Source: Rhodoferax sp. OV413
GTDB taxonomy: Bacteria > Pseudomonadota > Gammaproteobacteria > Burkholderiales > Burkholderiaceae_C
Reading direction: 5' to 3'
Assembly: GCA_945861785.1 (NCBI GenBank)
Contig: CAMAWD010000027.1
Span: 1 to 64,000 of the forward strand
Length of the DNA: 64,000 nt
The translations under genes were made by a program, and so were the position numbers. Below the pieces are notes generated by a model. It searched no databases and was not told the DNA's origin. It was given only the letters and a program-made list of their open reading frames with translations. This document shows positions 24,994 to 34,617 of the stretch, piece after piece (the stretch's first letter is position 1; every line of letters starts with the position of its first letter).

Positions 24994-27426
24994 TTATGGC
25001 GACAGCACCACCTTGTGTTTCGCATTGGCCTGGGCCTTGGCCGGGTTGAACCACCAGGGGCGGCGTTGGCCATCGGCCCAGAGCCTGGCCTGGTCGTTCT
25101 GGTGCGGCTGGAAATGCCGCTCGCTCACCCCGCCAACGAGCACCGCCTCGATCTTGTCGGGGTCGCCGAAATCGGCCACCAGTTCCATCGAGGCGAAGAA
25201 GTTCACATCGAACGGTTTCTGGAAATCGTACACACCGCGGCGCAGTGTTTCGCCGCTGCCGGCGCGCTCCAGCGTGAAGCCGCCCACCAGTTCCTGCCCG
25301 ATGCCATTGCGCCGCAGCGGGCTGACGAAACGCAGGGTGTGGGCCTTGCCCCAGCGCCAGGCGGCCGGGTCCTTGCCCTGTGCGGCCTCGAGCGGTGCAC
25401 GGGCACGCGGTGCAGCGCTGCGGATCACGTCGGCCAGCGTTTCCCGCCGCCCGGGCGTGCGGTTGTCGTCGAACCAGATGGCGTCAGGCCTGGCCACCAG
25501 TGCGTCGAAACGCTGCTGCCAGAAATACCAGGTGGACAACATGTCGCTGACCGCATCGTCGCCGAGTTCGTCACTGAAGGTGCCAATCGCGATCTCGCGG
25601 TAGAGCGCCTGGTAGACCAGCGGCGCGGCCTGGTCGGCGCGGTCTACACCGTCCCACTTCTCCAGGATGGCGGCCAGGTCGCGCTGCGCCGGGTCGTCCT
25701 TGAGTGCGGCCACGATGGATGCGCGCAACGTATCGCTCTGGAGGTTGCGCTCGTCGTGCATCAGCCGGATGTGGTCGTCCACCGTCATCTTCTGCGCGGC
25801 GCCGAGCACCTGGCCCATGCGGGCATAACGGTAATTCGGCGCAACGTAGTTGGTGTAGTACCAGGGGTAGTCCTTGGGGCGTGTGTCGTGGTTGGCCGTG
25901 CCGACCCAGGCGCGTGGCGGGTCGGCCATGCCGGGCATGCGGTCCTTGGGGATGAAGCCGGTCCAGTCGTCGCTGCCGTCCTTGGGCGGCAGGCGCGGAA
26001 AACCGCCGTCGGCGCCGGCACGGATCGGCACCGCACCGCTGGCCCGGTGGCCAATGCTGCCCTGATCGTCGGCATACACGAAGTTGAACATCATCAGGTC
26101 GATCTTCTGCACTTCGCGGTCGAAGGCCGCCGCGTTGGGCGCGGTCAACAGGCCTTCGATGCCAAGCACCGGCCCCAGAACCTCGGCGTCGGTGGAGCGC
26201 AGCACCAGCAGCTTGTCGCCCTTGGGGCCCAGGCCGGCGTGGTCGCTGATCACCGGCCCGCGTCTGGTGAAGCGCAGCTTGAGCGGGTGCTCGCGGTAAC
26301 CGCCCTCGGCGGCCTTGTCCTTGATGCGGATGGACTCGGTGGCCGTGACGAACGGTACGCTCTTGCCACCGTCCAGGTAGTTGGCCGGGTTGGCTTGGTC
26401 CGCCGTTTCGACATACAGGTCCTGCACGTCGCCATAGGCGTTGGTGACGCCGAACGCCACGTGTTTGGTGCGCCCGACCATGATGCCGGGCATGCCCGGC
26501 AATGCTGCACCGACGGCCTGGATCTCAGGCGTGAACAGGCCCACCGGGTGCCAGGTGCCGGGCAGGATGCGGTTGTCCAGGTGCGGGTCGTTGGCCACCA
26601 TGGCCTTGCCGGATGCCGAACGCGAGGGGCCGACGGCCCAGTTGTTCGACCCCAGCCCCTGGTGGTTGAGGTTGTCCGGCTTCACGGCGAGATCCGACCA
26701 CTGGATGTTCAGCTGCGCCCAGTCGGTGCGTGGTGGCTGCGCCGCGCCACCCTGCGCGGTGGCGGTGGCCGACGGTGCCCAGTCCGGGTTCGAGGTCAGC
26801 GGGAAGATGTCACGCGCACGCTCCAGGCCCAGTTTGTCCATCAGTTTTTGCGCCACCACCTCGGCCTTGAAGTTGGTTGAATGGGTGTAGTGCACAAAAT
26901 GCACCAGTGTGACCAGGTCTGCCACGCTCCAGGGTTTGGGGCTCAGGCCGGCCAGCTTGAACTCGATCGGGTGGTCGCCCACGTGCCCCTCGACGTAGGC
27001 GTTCACGCCATCGACGTAATGCTGCAGGTAGCTGCGCGCCGCAGCGTTCAATTTGGGCGCATGGCGTTCGCCATTGCGCGATATGCCCAGCACCCGCATG
27101 CGGATGTCGCTGGGCAAGGCGTCAGGGCCGAAGGTGGCCGCCAGTTCACCGCGCCAGGTGGCGCGGTACAACTCGAACTGCAGCAACCGGTGCTGGGCGG
27201 TGACAAAACCCTGCGCGCGCAGCAGGTCGGGCGTGTTGGCCGCGAAGATGTAGGGTATGCCCAGGTCGTCGCGCAGCACTGTGACAGGGGCCGTCAGGCC
27301 GGGGAGTTTCATGTCGCCATCGACCTGTGCATGACCGGCCGCGCGCAGCTTGAGGTAGCCGCCAATGGCACCGGCCACGATCAGCAGCAGCAAAGCGAGG
27401 GGGCTCCATTTCAGAATCTTGCGCAC
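24994..27426 (-). CDS. Penicillin acylase family protein (Ntn hydrolase)
   Basis: 810 aa from GTG 27426, with AGGAG eight bases upstream. Residues 7-25 form a signal peptide or membrane anchor. The precursor should autocleave before Ser260 in GLGSNNWAVGPSRS, making that Ser the N-terminal nucleophile of the beta chain. Other family marks are RDDLGIPYIFA near residue 55 and ANDPHLDNRILPGTWHPVGL. Such periplasmic enzymes hydrolyse amides, including acyl-homoserine lactones or N-acyl compounds. Spacing to the next upstream gene is 33 bp. Confidence 0.9.
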   Translation of the reverse strand: MRKILKWSPLALLLLIVAGAIGGYLKLRAAGHAQVDGDMKLPGLTAPVTVLRDDLGIPYIFAANTPDLLRAQGFVTAQHRLLQFELYRATWRGELAATFGPDALPSDIRMRVLGISRNGERHAPKLNAAARSYLQHYVDGVNAYVEGHVGDHPIEFKLAGLSPKPWSVADLVTLVHFVHYTHSTNFKAEVVAQKLMDKLGLERARDIFPLTSNPDWAPSATATAQGGAAQPPRTDWAQLNIQWSDLAVKPDNLNHQGLGSNNWAVGPSRSASGKAMVANDPHLDNRILPGTWHPVGLFTPEIQAVGAALPGMPGIMVGRTKHVAFGVTNAYGDVQDLYVETADQANPANYLDGGKSVPFVTATESIRIKDKAAEGGYREHPLKLRFTRRGPVISDHAGLGPKGDKLLVLRSTDAEVLGPVLGIEGLLTAPNAAAFDREVQKIDLMMFNFVYADDQGSIGHRASGAVPIRAGADGGFPRLPPKDGSDDWTGFIPKDRMPGMADPPRAWVGTANHDTRPKDYPWYYTNYVAPNYRYARMGQVLGAAQKMTVDDHIRLMHDERNLQSDTLRASIVAALKDDPAQRDLAAILEKWDGVDRADQAAPLVYQALYREIAIGTFSDELGDDAVSDMLSTWYFWQQRFDALVARPDAIWFDDNRTPGRRETLADVIRSAAPRARAPLEAAQGKDPAAWRWGKAHTLRFVSPLRRNGIGQELVGGFTLERAGSGETLRRGVYDFQKPFDVNFFASMELVADFGDPDKIEAVLVGGVSERHFQPHQNDQARLWADGQRRPWWFNPAKAQANAKHKVVLSP

Positions 27427-27459
27427 GGGGCGTCTCCTGTTACCTGATATTGCCCGGCG

Positions 27460-28674
27460 TCACCCAGCGCCGTCGCGCAGCACGCCGCTGCCGATCCACT
27501 GTCCTATCTGGTTGTCGTCGAAACCGAGTTCACGCAGCACTTCGCGGCCGTGTTCACCAAGGTGCGGGGCAGCGGCCGTCGGGCAAATCGCCACGCCATC
27601 AAACCGCGCCGCCGCCCGTGCCAACCGGACGCGGCCGACCGCGCCGTGGTCGAGTTGGACCAGCGTCTGGTTGTGCACGACCTGCGGGTCGACCAGCACG
27701 TCATGGCGCTCGTTGACACGGCCCACCGGCGCGCCTTCGACCCGGCCGGCTGCTTCTAGCGCCGCGGTGGACTGGTGCGCTATCAGTGGCTCTAGCAGAG
27801 CGCGAAGTTCCGCCGGGTGGCGACTGCGCGTCTGCGGCGTTGAAAAGCGGGCGTCCTCGGCGATGTCGGGCCGCCCCAGGGCGCGGCACAGTGCCCTGAA
27901 CTCGGCCTGTTGCGGCATCATCACCGCCACCAAGCCGTCGGCGGTGGCGTAGGGTTTGAGCGTGCTTCCGATCTCGGGAAACCCCTGTGGCGCGTCTTCG
28001 AGAAAGACGTGGTTGTACATCGCGTCGATCCACTGGAAGGCCAGCGTCGCATCGAGCATGGACACCTCGACATGGCGGCCCTGGCCGTCGCGCTCGCGCG
28101 CGAACAGCGCCGCGGTGACTGCCTGGGCAGCGGTCAACGCGGTGAGTTTGTCGCAGGCGGTCGTGGACAACAAACCCGGCAGGCCGGTATGTTTGTCACG
28201 GTGGGATGCAGACACGCCGGCCACCGCCTGGATGACGGCGTCGTAGGCACGGTCTTCGGCGCGCGGGCCATCGGGGCCAAAACCCGTGATCGACAACTGG
28301 ACCAGCCTCGGATTCAGGGACTGAAGGTGCCGGCGGTCCAGCCCCAGGCGTTCCATCACACCGGGCCGGAAATTGCTGACCAGCACATCGGCCTGGCGCA
28401 CCAGGGCGGCGAGGATGGTGCGTGCCTCAGGGTGCTTCAGATCCAGTGCGATCGAGCGTTTGCCGCGGTTGGCTGTGATGAAGGCCGCCGACAAATCACC
28501 CTTGGCCGGGCCGACCACGCGACTGGTGTCGCCTTCCGGCGCTTCGACCTTGATGACCGAAGCTCCCTGGTCGGCCATCAGCGCAGTGGCCATCGGCCCG
28601 GAAAACACGTTCGAAAAATCGACGATGCGAATGCCGGCGAGCGGCCCGGCGTGGGCCGCTGGTGCGCCGCCCAC
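27460..28674 (-). CDS. Class III CoA-transferase (CaiB/BaiF family)
   Basis: 404 aa from GTG 28674, directly abutting the stop of the Bug gene. Signatures: LAGIRIVDFSNVFSGPMAT, VIKVEAPEGDTSR, NRGKRSIALDL and the catalytic Asp in VSMLDATLAF. It moves CoA between carboxylic acids. The abutting binding-protein gene suggests that an imported carboxylic acid is activated by this transferase. The substrate is unknown. Confidence 0.92.
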   Translation of the reverse strand: MGGAPAAHAGPLAGIRIVDFSNVFSGPMATALMADQGASVIKVEAPEGDTSRVVGPAKGDLSAAFITANRGKRSIALDLKHPEARTILAALVRQADVLVSNFRPGVMERLGLDRRHLQSLNPRLVQLSITGFGPDGPRAEDRAYDAVIQAVAGVSASHRDKHTGLPGLLSTTACDKLTALTAAQAVTAALFARERDGQGRHVEVSMLDATLAFQWIDAMYNHVFLEDAPQGFPEIGSTLKPYATADGLVAVMMPQQAEFRALCRALGRPDIAEDARFSTPQTRSRHPAELRALLEPLIAHQSTAALEAAGRVEGAPVGRVNERHDVLVDPQVVHNQTLVQLDHGAVGRVRLARAAARFDGVAICPTAAAPHLGEHGREVLRELGFDDNQIGQWIGSGVLRDGAG

Positions 28675-29688
28675 TCAAGCCCCTTCGATCTTGGCCGTCT
28701 GCATCATCTTGCGCCACACCGGCAACTCGGCCTGGATCTGCGCGGCAAACGCATCGGACGACTTGGGCGTCGGCGCGGGCGTGTTCTGCTTTTGTTCGAA
28801 CATGGCCACTGTCTCCGGGGTCACCAGCCAGCGGTTCAGCAGGCTGTTCAGGCGGGTGACGAGTTCCGGTGGCATGGACGCGGGCCCGAACATCCCGTAC
28901 CAGGGCACGAAACCGACCGGGTAGCCCTGCTCACCCATCGTCTGCACCTCGGGCACTTGCGGCAGGCGCTTGGGCGAGAGCGCGGCAATGGCACGAATCC
29001 GGCCCGCCTTGATCAGCGCGACAGGGGTGCCGGCATCGATCGTCGAGACCTGCAACACCCCCGACACCACGTCGGGCGCGATGGCTGCGACGGTCTTGTA
29101 GGGAACATGGTTCAGTGTGATGCCGGTCTGCGCCTTCAGGGTTTCCATGACGAGGTGCCCGCCAGACCCGACGCCCCAGGAGCCGTAGTTGATGCCACCG
29201 GGCTGGCTCTTGGCGTAGGCGATCAGTTGCTGGAGGTTGTTGACCGGCAATGCCGGATTGACCACCAGCAGGTTGCCGCCTTCACCGCCTATCAGGCCGA
29301 TCGGCTTGAGGTCGGCAATCGTGTCGTGCTGCAACTTGGCATTCATGGCCTTGTTGCCGAGAATCGCCGCGGCGAAGGAGATCAGCAAGTTGTAGCCGTC
29401 GCCGGGCTGGCGCACCACCTGCTCGTGGGCAATGACGCCGTTGGCACCCGGCTTGTTGTCGACCAGCACGGGTTGGCCCAGTTCCTTGCTGAGCCACTCT
29501 GCCAGGGGGCGGCTAAAGATGTCGGCGCCGCCGCCGGCGCCACTGGGCAACACCAGCCGGATCGGCTTGGTCGGCCATGCGGCCTGGCTGTTGCCAAGCA
29601 GCGGCCAGGCCGCGGCAAGGCTGGCACCCAGTGCCTGCAGGGCGCGCCTGCGGCTCGGGGCTGGGGGCAAGGTCGGAAGCTGGTGCAT
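28675..29688 (-). CDS. Bug-family tripartite-tricarboxylate-type substrate-binding protein
   Basis: 337 aa. I start at ATG 29688 because GGAGG sits six bases upstream; the ATG at 29700 lacks such a site. The N-terminus has a Tat-like SRRRALQALGASLAAAWP signal. Mature sequence WPTKPIRLVLPSGAGGGADIF and the later YGSWGVGSGGHLVMETL are Bug-typical. It binds a carboxylate in the periplasm. No TctA/TctB membrane components are in the window, so it is an orphan receptor. Confidence 0.92.
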   Translation of the reverse strand: MHQLPTLPPAPSRRRALQALGASLAAAWPLLGNSQAAWPTKPIRLVLPSGAGGGADIFSRPLAEWLSKELGQPVLVDNKPGANGVIAHEQVVRQPGDGYNLLISFAAAILGNKAMNAKLQHDTIADLKPIGLIGGEGGNLLVVNPALPVNNLQQLIAYAKSQPGGINYGSWGVGSGGHLVMETLKAQTGITLNHVPYKTVAAIAPDVVSGVLQVSTIDAGTPVALIKAGRIRAIAALSPKRLPQVPEVQTMGEQGYPVGFVPWYGMFGPASMPPELVTRLNSLLNRWLVTPETVAMFEQKQNTPAPTPKSSDAFAAQIQAELPVWRKMMQTAKIEGA

Positions 29689-29925
29689 GGATACCTCCAT
29701 ATAAACACAATTGGAATCGGCCGGGTACGAAATCGGCGGGGCGTCCGGGCAATGTCGCCGCCGGCGCGCTGCGTGTCAAGCGGTACTAACCATGACACCT
29801 GGGCCCGACTGGCAGGCCCTGACCCCTGCGCTGATGGGCAGTTTTCACGCGGGCTCGATGGCCACGCCACCGGTGATTTGCCCGGTGGCCTCATTCGCGC
29901 GCCACAAACGGTGCCGGGCTGAACT

Positions 29926-30825
29926 TCAGCTGGCGCGAGGCCCCTGTGTCGCGGTGGCTGGCATCAGGCTGGGCTGGGGCAGCAGGGTCGGGTTGCGCTG
30001 CTCCAGGATGTCGTGCATGCGCAGTGCGATGACATCGAGCAGGTGTTGTTGCGCAGGCACGATGTAGAAACGGTCCTGCTGGATCCCTGACACCACGGCT
30101 GCAGCCACGACCGACGGATCGAACCCCGCATCGAGCGCGGCGCGGAAGTTCTCCGACATTTTTCGTATGTTGGCTGGCAAAGCACCGATGTCCGTCGCAG
30201 GGCCGAACTCCGCTGGCCGGTTGCGTTCAGCGTCCACGATCGACGTGCGGATCAGGCCCGGGCACAAGACCGACGCCGACACCTTCGCTCCGAGTTCTTT
30301 GAGGTCCTTGTACAGGCCCTCCGTGAAACATGCGACGGCGTGTTTCGAGACGAAGTAGGGGTTGCCACCGGATATCAAACCGGCGACGGATGCCGTATTG
30401 ACGATATGGCCCTCGTCGCCGCCGGCCAGCATGCGCGGCACAAACTCGCGCACGCCGTACAACACGCCCATGAAGTTCACCTTGTGGATCCAGTCCCAGT
30501 CCGACAGGCGCGTCTCCCAAGCCAGCGTGCGCAGCGCCGGCGTGGCGACACCGGCGTTGTTGCAGACCACGTGCACGGCGCCGTACTGTGCATAGGCGGC
30601 ATCCGCCAGTGCCTTCACATCGGATTCGACGGAGACATCGGTGCGGCAGGCAATACCTGTCGCACCCGATGCACGCAGGTTGTCGTGCGCGCGCGCCAGG
30701 GCCGCCGCGTCGACATCGGCCAGCACCAGCTTCATGCCTTCGTTCGCAAAGTGATTGGCCATCGCCAGGCCGATGCCGCTGCCAGCGCCGGTCACGACGG
30801 CCACACGCCCGTTCAGATCTTTCAT
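29926..30825 (-). CDS. Short-chain dehydrogenase/reductase
   Basis: 299 aa; AGGAG lies before the ATG. NAD(P) site GAGSGIG, NNAG motif CNNAGVATPAL, and catalytic YFVSK with an upstream NTASVAGL serine segment. The C-terminal extension beyond about residue 260 is longer than in minimal SDRs. It oxidises an alcohol or reduces a ketone. It is the first gene of a minus-strand series (SDR, Bug, CoA-transferase, penicillin acylase), but 237 bp separate it from the Bug gene, so co-transcription is uncertain. Confidence 0.9.
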   Translation of the reverse strand: MKDLNGRVAVVTGAGSGIGLAMANHFANEGMKLVLADVDAAALARAHDNLRASGATGIACRTDVSVESDVKALADAAYAQYGAVHVVCNNAGVATPALRTLAWETRLSDWDWIHKVNFMGVLYGVREFVPRMLAGGDEGHIVNTASVAGLISGGNPYFVSKHAVACFTEGLYKDLKELGAKVSASVLCPGLIRTSIVDAERNRPAEFGPATDIGALPANIRKMSENFRAALDAGFDPSVVAAAVVSGIQQDRFYIVPAQQHLLDVIALRMHDILEQRNPTLLPQPSLMPATATQGPRAS

Positions 30826-30879
30826 GGAGTCTCCTGTTGTTGAGGTGATTGGTTGTGAATGGCGACACAGCCTGGCGCG

Positions 30880-32355
30880 TCAACGCTCCGGTGCAATCGC
30901 TCCAGCGTAATCGTACAAGGCGCCCAGAACCCCCTGCCCGCGCTCATCGGCAGTTTCCGACAGGGTGTCGATCTGGTTGAACAACGCGTCGATCGTGCGT
31001 GCGCCTGCGGCACCCCCGAACAAGCGGGCCGCGCGGTGCTCGTGCCACAGCACCGATTCGTCGGCGTTCAGTGTGGCGGGGAAATTGCGCGCGCGGTACC
31101 GGAACAGCAACTCGTCCAGGCGGCGGTCGTCGAAACTGTTGCGCGAGGCGGCCAGTTTGTCGGGCGCCAGGGCGCGCAACTGGTTGAGCCGGCGGCGGTC
31201 GCCCTGGCCGACGAAACCGCCGTACAAATCCTCGTCCACATCCGGCGCACCTTCGGCGGGACGCGCAAACACGGCCGGCCAGATCGCGCTCATGTCAGGC
31301 AGGTCGCGCGCCACGGCAGCATGCCGCAGGGCCTGGCCCACGTCGATGTTCCATTTGGCGGCCATCGCCGGCGAGAGGGTCTTGAGGTTGCCCATCACCA
31401 TCGGCGACTTGTTGAGGTGCACCGTCTTGACCGGCAGGCGGCTGACACCCTGGGGCAGGTCGGCAGTCCGGGTGAAAAGCCGCAGGCGGATCTCGTCGGC
31501 GTTCAGGCTTGCAAGCTCTGCCGGTGCGTGGGCCAGGTCCCAGGCGATGAGTTCGTTCTTGTTGGTGGGGTGCATGGCCAACGGCCACATGATTGCCAGG
31601 CACCCACGGTCGGCCGGGAACATGCCCGAGATGTGCAGGAAGGGTTTGGCGGCTTGCGGCGTCGTCGGCAGGCCCAGCTCCTGCGCCACGCGGTCCTTCT
31701 TGCGCAAGGCCAGGCAGAACTCGAACAGGCGCGGTTGGCGGTCGCGGACCAGCCGCGCCAGCGCCAGCGTGGCGCGCACGTCGCTCAAGGCATCGTGGGC
31801 GGCTTCATGCACCAGGCCGTTGGCAGCGGTCAGGTCGGTCAGCTTGAAACTTGCGCTTCCGTCAGGCTTGGTTGGCCACTGGATACCCTCAGGCCGCAGT
31901 GCGTAGGCGGTACGCACCACGTCGAGCAGATCCCAGCGGCCGCAGTCGTTCTGCCACTCGCGCGCATAGGGGTCGATCAGGTTGCGCCAGAACATGAAAC
32001 GCGTGATCTCGTCATCGAAACGGATGGTGTTGTAACCCACGCCGATGGTGCCGGGTGCCGCCAGCGCCTGTTCGATCCGCGCCGCGAACTGGTACTCGGG
32101 TATTCCTTTTTCAAGGCATTCCTGGGGGGTGATGCCGGTGATCAGGCAGGACTGCGGGTCGGGCAGGAAATCATTGGCCGGCTGGCAATGGAACATCATC
32201 GGCGCACCGACTTCGTTCAGGGCCGCGTCGGTGCGAATGCCGGCAAACTGCGCCGGGCGATCGCGCCGCACGTTGGCGCCAAAGGTTTCGTAGTCGTGCC
32301 ACAGGAACGTGTGGGACGGCGCAGCGGGGACATGTTCTGGCAAGGTTGGCTCCAA
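30880..32355 (-). CDS. sbcB: Exodeoxyribonuclease I
   Basis: 491 aa if started at TTG 32355; a second TTG at 32343 has GGAG six bases upstream and may be the real start. No ATG is available. The DEDD exonuclease motif begins HDYETFGANVRRD, followed by YNTIRFDDEITRFMFWRN and HEAAHDALSDVRATL, all typical of SbcB. It degrades single-stranded DNA 3' to 5' in recombination and repair. The gene follows relA by 18 bp. Confidence 0.93.
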   Translation of the reverse strand: MEPTLPEHVPAAPSHTFLWHDYETFGANVRRDRPAQFAGIRTDAALNEVGAPMMFHCQPANDFLPDPQSCLITGITPQECLEKGIPEYQFAARIEQALAAPGTIGVGYNTIRFDDEITRFMFWRNLIDPYAREWQNDCGRWDLLDVVRTAYALRPEGIQWPTKPDGSASFKLTDLTAANGLVHEAAHDALSDVRATLALARLVRDRQPRLFEFCLALRKKDRVAQELGLPTTPQAAKPFLHISGMFPADRGCLAIMWPLAMHPTNKNELIAWDLAHAPAELASLNADEIRLRLFTRTADLPQGVSRLPVKTVHLNKSPMVMGNLKTLSPAMAAKWNIDVGQALRHAAVARDLPDMSAIWPAVFARPAEGAPDVDEDLYGGFVGQGDRRRLNQLRALAPDKLAASRNSFDDRRLDELLFRYRARNFPATLNADESVLWHEHRAARLFGGAAGARTIDALFNQIDTLSETADERGQGVLGALYDYAGAIAPER

Positions 32356-32373
32356 TCAGGTACGGGGCAATTG

Positions 32374-34599
32374 TCAGCGCCTGCGCGCCGAGCGCACTCC
32401 GACCAGAGCGGCGACCATTCCCAGAACGCGCTGCAGGCAAATGGCATCGGCCACCTCGACCGTGAAGGTCATCCAGGCGGTGCCCCTGACTGACTGGGTC
32501 AACACGCCGATGACGTTCATCTTTTCCTTGGTGAAAACCTCGGAAATATCGCGCAGCAGACCCTGGCGGTCGGTGGCCTCGATGGCCACGTCGACCGGAT
32601 AGACCGAGGCAAGGTCGGCCTTGGGCTCGCCCCAGCCCACGTCGATCAAGCGCTCGCCATTGCGCGCAACCATCTCCCGCAGGTTGGAGCAGTCCGCGCG
32701 GTGCACACTCACGCCCTTGCCACGGGTCACGAAGCCGCAGATGCGGTCTGGAGGTGCGGGCTTGCAGCACTTTGCCAACTGGGTCATCAGCGAATCGACG
32801 CCCACCACCAGCACGCCCCCGCCTGAGGACTTGCCCTGCTGGCTTGGCTTGCGGATCAACGGAGCGTCGTCCACCGGCAGCACTGGCTCCGCGGGCCGCA
32901 GCAGCAACTCGATGTTGCGCAACGAGAACTCGTCCTTGCCCACCACCTCGAACAACGCATCTGCGGAATCGAAACCGAGTCGGGCGGCCAGGTCGACCAG
33001 GTTGACCGCTGTCTTGCCCTCGCGTTGCAGAAGCTTTTCGACGGCCTCCCGGCCCTTTGCGACGGTCTCGTGCGTGGCCCGGGCATTGAACCAGGCACGC
33101 ACCTTGGCACGTGCCCGGTGGCTGGCCAGGAAACCGAGTTCGGCATTGAGCCAGTCGCGGGACGGCCCGCCCTCCTTCACCGTGGTCACTTCGACGGTCT
33201 GGCCGTTTTTCAGCGGCGTGTTCAGCGGCACCATCACACCGTCGACCCGTGCGCCGCGGCAGCGGTGCCCCAGGTTGGTGTGCACGCTGTAGGCGAAATC
33301 AATGGCCGTGGCACCCTGGGGCAGTTCGATGATGGCCGCGTCCGGCGTGAGCACGTAGATGCGGTCGTCGAAGAAACCTGCGCCCGGCGCGCCGGACAGG
33401 TCACGTTCCCAGGCCAGCAACTGGCGCAACACTGCGATCTTGGCATCGTACTGGCCACTGGCGGAAACACCGGCATACCCCTTGGCGCCGGCTTCCTTGT
33501 AGGCCCAGTGCGCCGCGACGCCATGTTCGGCATGGTCGTGCATGGCCCGGGTACGGATCTGCACCTCGATCGGCTGCTTCTGGCCGTCGCGCACGATCGT
33601 GTGCAGCGACTGGTACCCGTTGCCCTTGGGTTTTGCCACGTAGTCGTCGAATTCGTCGGTGACAGGTGTGAAATGGCTGTGCACGCAACTCAGGGCCTGG
33701 TAACAATCGGCCACCGAGTCGACGACGACCCGCAGTGCGCGGATGTCGTAGAGCTGCGCAAAACCCAGCGACTTGCCCCGCATCTTCTTGACGATGCTGT
33801 AGATGTGTTTGGGGCGGCCCTGGACGGTTGCCACAATGCCTTCGCGCCGCAAATCCGCCTCCATGCCGGCGCGCAACAGCGCCATGGCGCGCTCGCGTTC
33901 GCCACGCTTCTGGTCCAGCAGGCGCGCCACTTCGCGGTAGGTCTCGGGCTCCAGGAATCGGAACGCCAGGTCCTCCAGCTCCCACTTGATCTCCCAGATG
34001 CCGAGCCGGTTGGCAAGCGGCGCGAACACCTGCAGGGATTCGCTGGCCAGGCTGGGCGGCACCGGCAGCTTGCTGGCGGCAAAGTGGCGCAGTGTCTGCA
34101 GGCGCGATGCCAGCCGCAACATCACGACCCGCAGGTCGCGCGAGAACGCCAGCAGCATCTTGCGGATGTTTTCGGTCTGCGCTGCCGCACTCTGCGCCAT
34201 CGGCGTCGCGACGGCCGATGCGCCGGCCGCCTGCTGGGTGACGCGGGCCTGCCGCTGCACCCGCACCAGTTGGCTTGTCTCCATGGCGAGGGCTGCCAGG
34301 TTGTCGCCGAAACTCTTGGCGATGACCTCCTGCGGGCGGTTCAGATGGTCGCAGGCATAGACCAGGTAACTCGCCGCCTGCATCAGCCCGGAGCCACCAA
34401 TCAGCTTGAGGATCGCCACCACCGCATCGGCATGGGCCAGGATGTTTTCGCCGGTGTCGAGTTCCTCGCCCGCAATCAACGGCAGGGCAAAAGCACGCGC
34501 GCGCAGTAACACGTCGGGCTGGTCGGCCACCGATTCGGCCGTGGCGGTGGCCACGCGTGACAGTGCGGCCGGAGTGGTCTCACCATGGTGGCTTTTCAT
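32374..34599 (-). CDS. relA: (p)ppGpp synthetase RelA
   Basis: 741 aa from ATG 34599. The N-terminal HD hydrolase domain has lost its HDxxED motif, as in monofunctional RelA. The synthetase domain has YDIRALRVVV, an EFDD acidic motif and KPKGNGYQSLHT. A TGS domain follows (LPQGATAIDFAYSVH), then the zinc-finger/ACT end with KCCKPAPPD and a C-terminal ACT segment. It makes (p)ppGpp in response to uncharged tRNA at the ribosome. It is one of the few housekeeping genes in the window. Confidence 0.95.
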   Translation of the reverse strand: MKSHHGETTPAALSRVATATAESVADQPDVLLRARAFALPLIAGEELDTGENILAHADAVVAILKLIGGSGLMQAASYLVYACDHLNRPQEVIAKSFGDNLAALAMETSQLVRVQRQARVTQQAAGASAVATPMAQSAAAQTENIRKMLLAFSRDLRVVMLRLASRLQTLRHFAASKLPVPPSLASESLQVFAPLANRLGIWEIKWELEDLAFRFLEPETYREVARLLDQKRGERERAMALLRAGMEADLRREGIVATVQGRPKHIYSIVKKMRGKSLGFAQLYDIRALRVVVDSVADCYQALSCVHSHFTPVTDEFDDYVAKPKGNGYQSLHTIVRDGQKQPIEVQIRTRAMHDHAEHGVAAHWAYKEAGAKGYAGVSASGQYDAKIAVLRQLLAWERDLSGAPGAGFFDDRIYVLTPDAAIIELPQGATAIDFAYSVHTNLGHRCRGARVDGVMVPLNTPLKNGQTVEVTTVKEGGPSRDWLNAELGFLASHRARAKVRAWFNARATHETVAKGREAVEKLLQREGKTAVNLVDLAARLGFDSADALFEVVGKDEFSLRNIELLLRPAEPVLPVDDAPLIRKPSQQGKSSGGGVLVVGVDSLMTQLAKCCKPAPPDRICGFVTRGKGVSVHRADCSNLREMVARNGERLIDVGWGEPKADLASVYPVDVAIEATDRQGLLRDISEVFTKEKMNVIGVLTQSVRGTAWMTFTVEVADAICLQRVLGMVAALVGVRSARRR

Positions 34600-34617
34600 G
34601 CGCAAGCCACCGCGTGC

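Noticed and set aside
27910-29922. Long plus-strand open frame (670 codons) opposite the CoA-transferase and Bug genes
   Set aside because: Same reason: it spans two genes with clear motifs on the other strand and has none itself.
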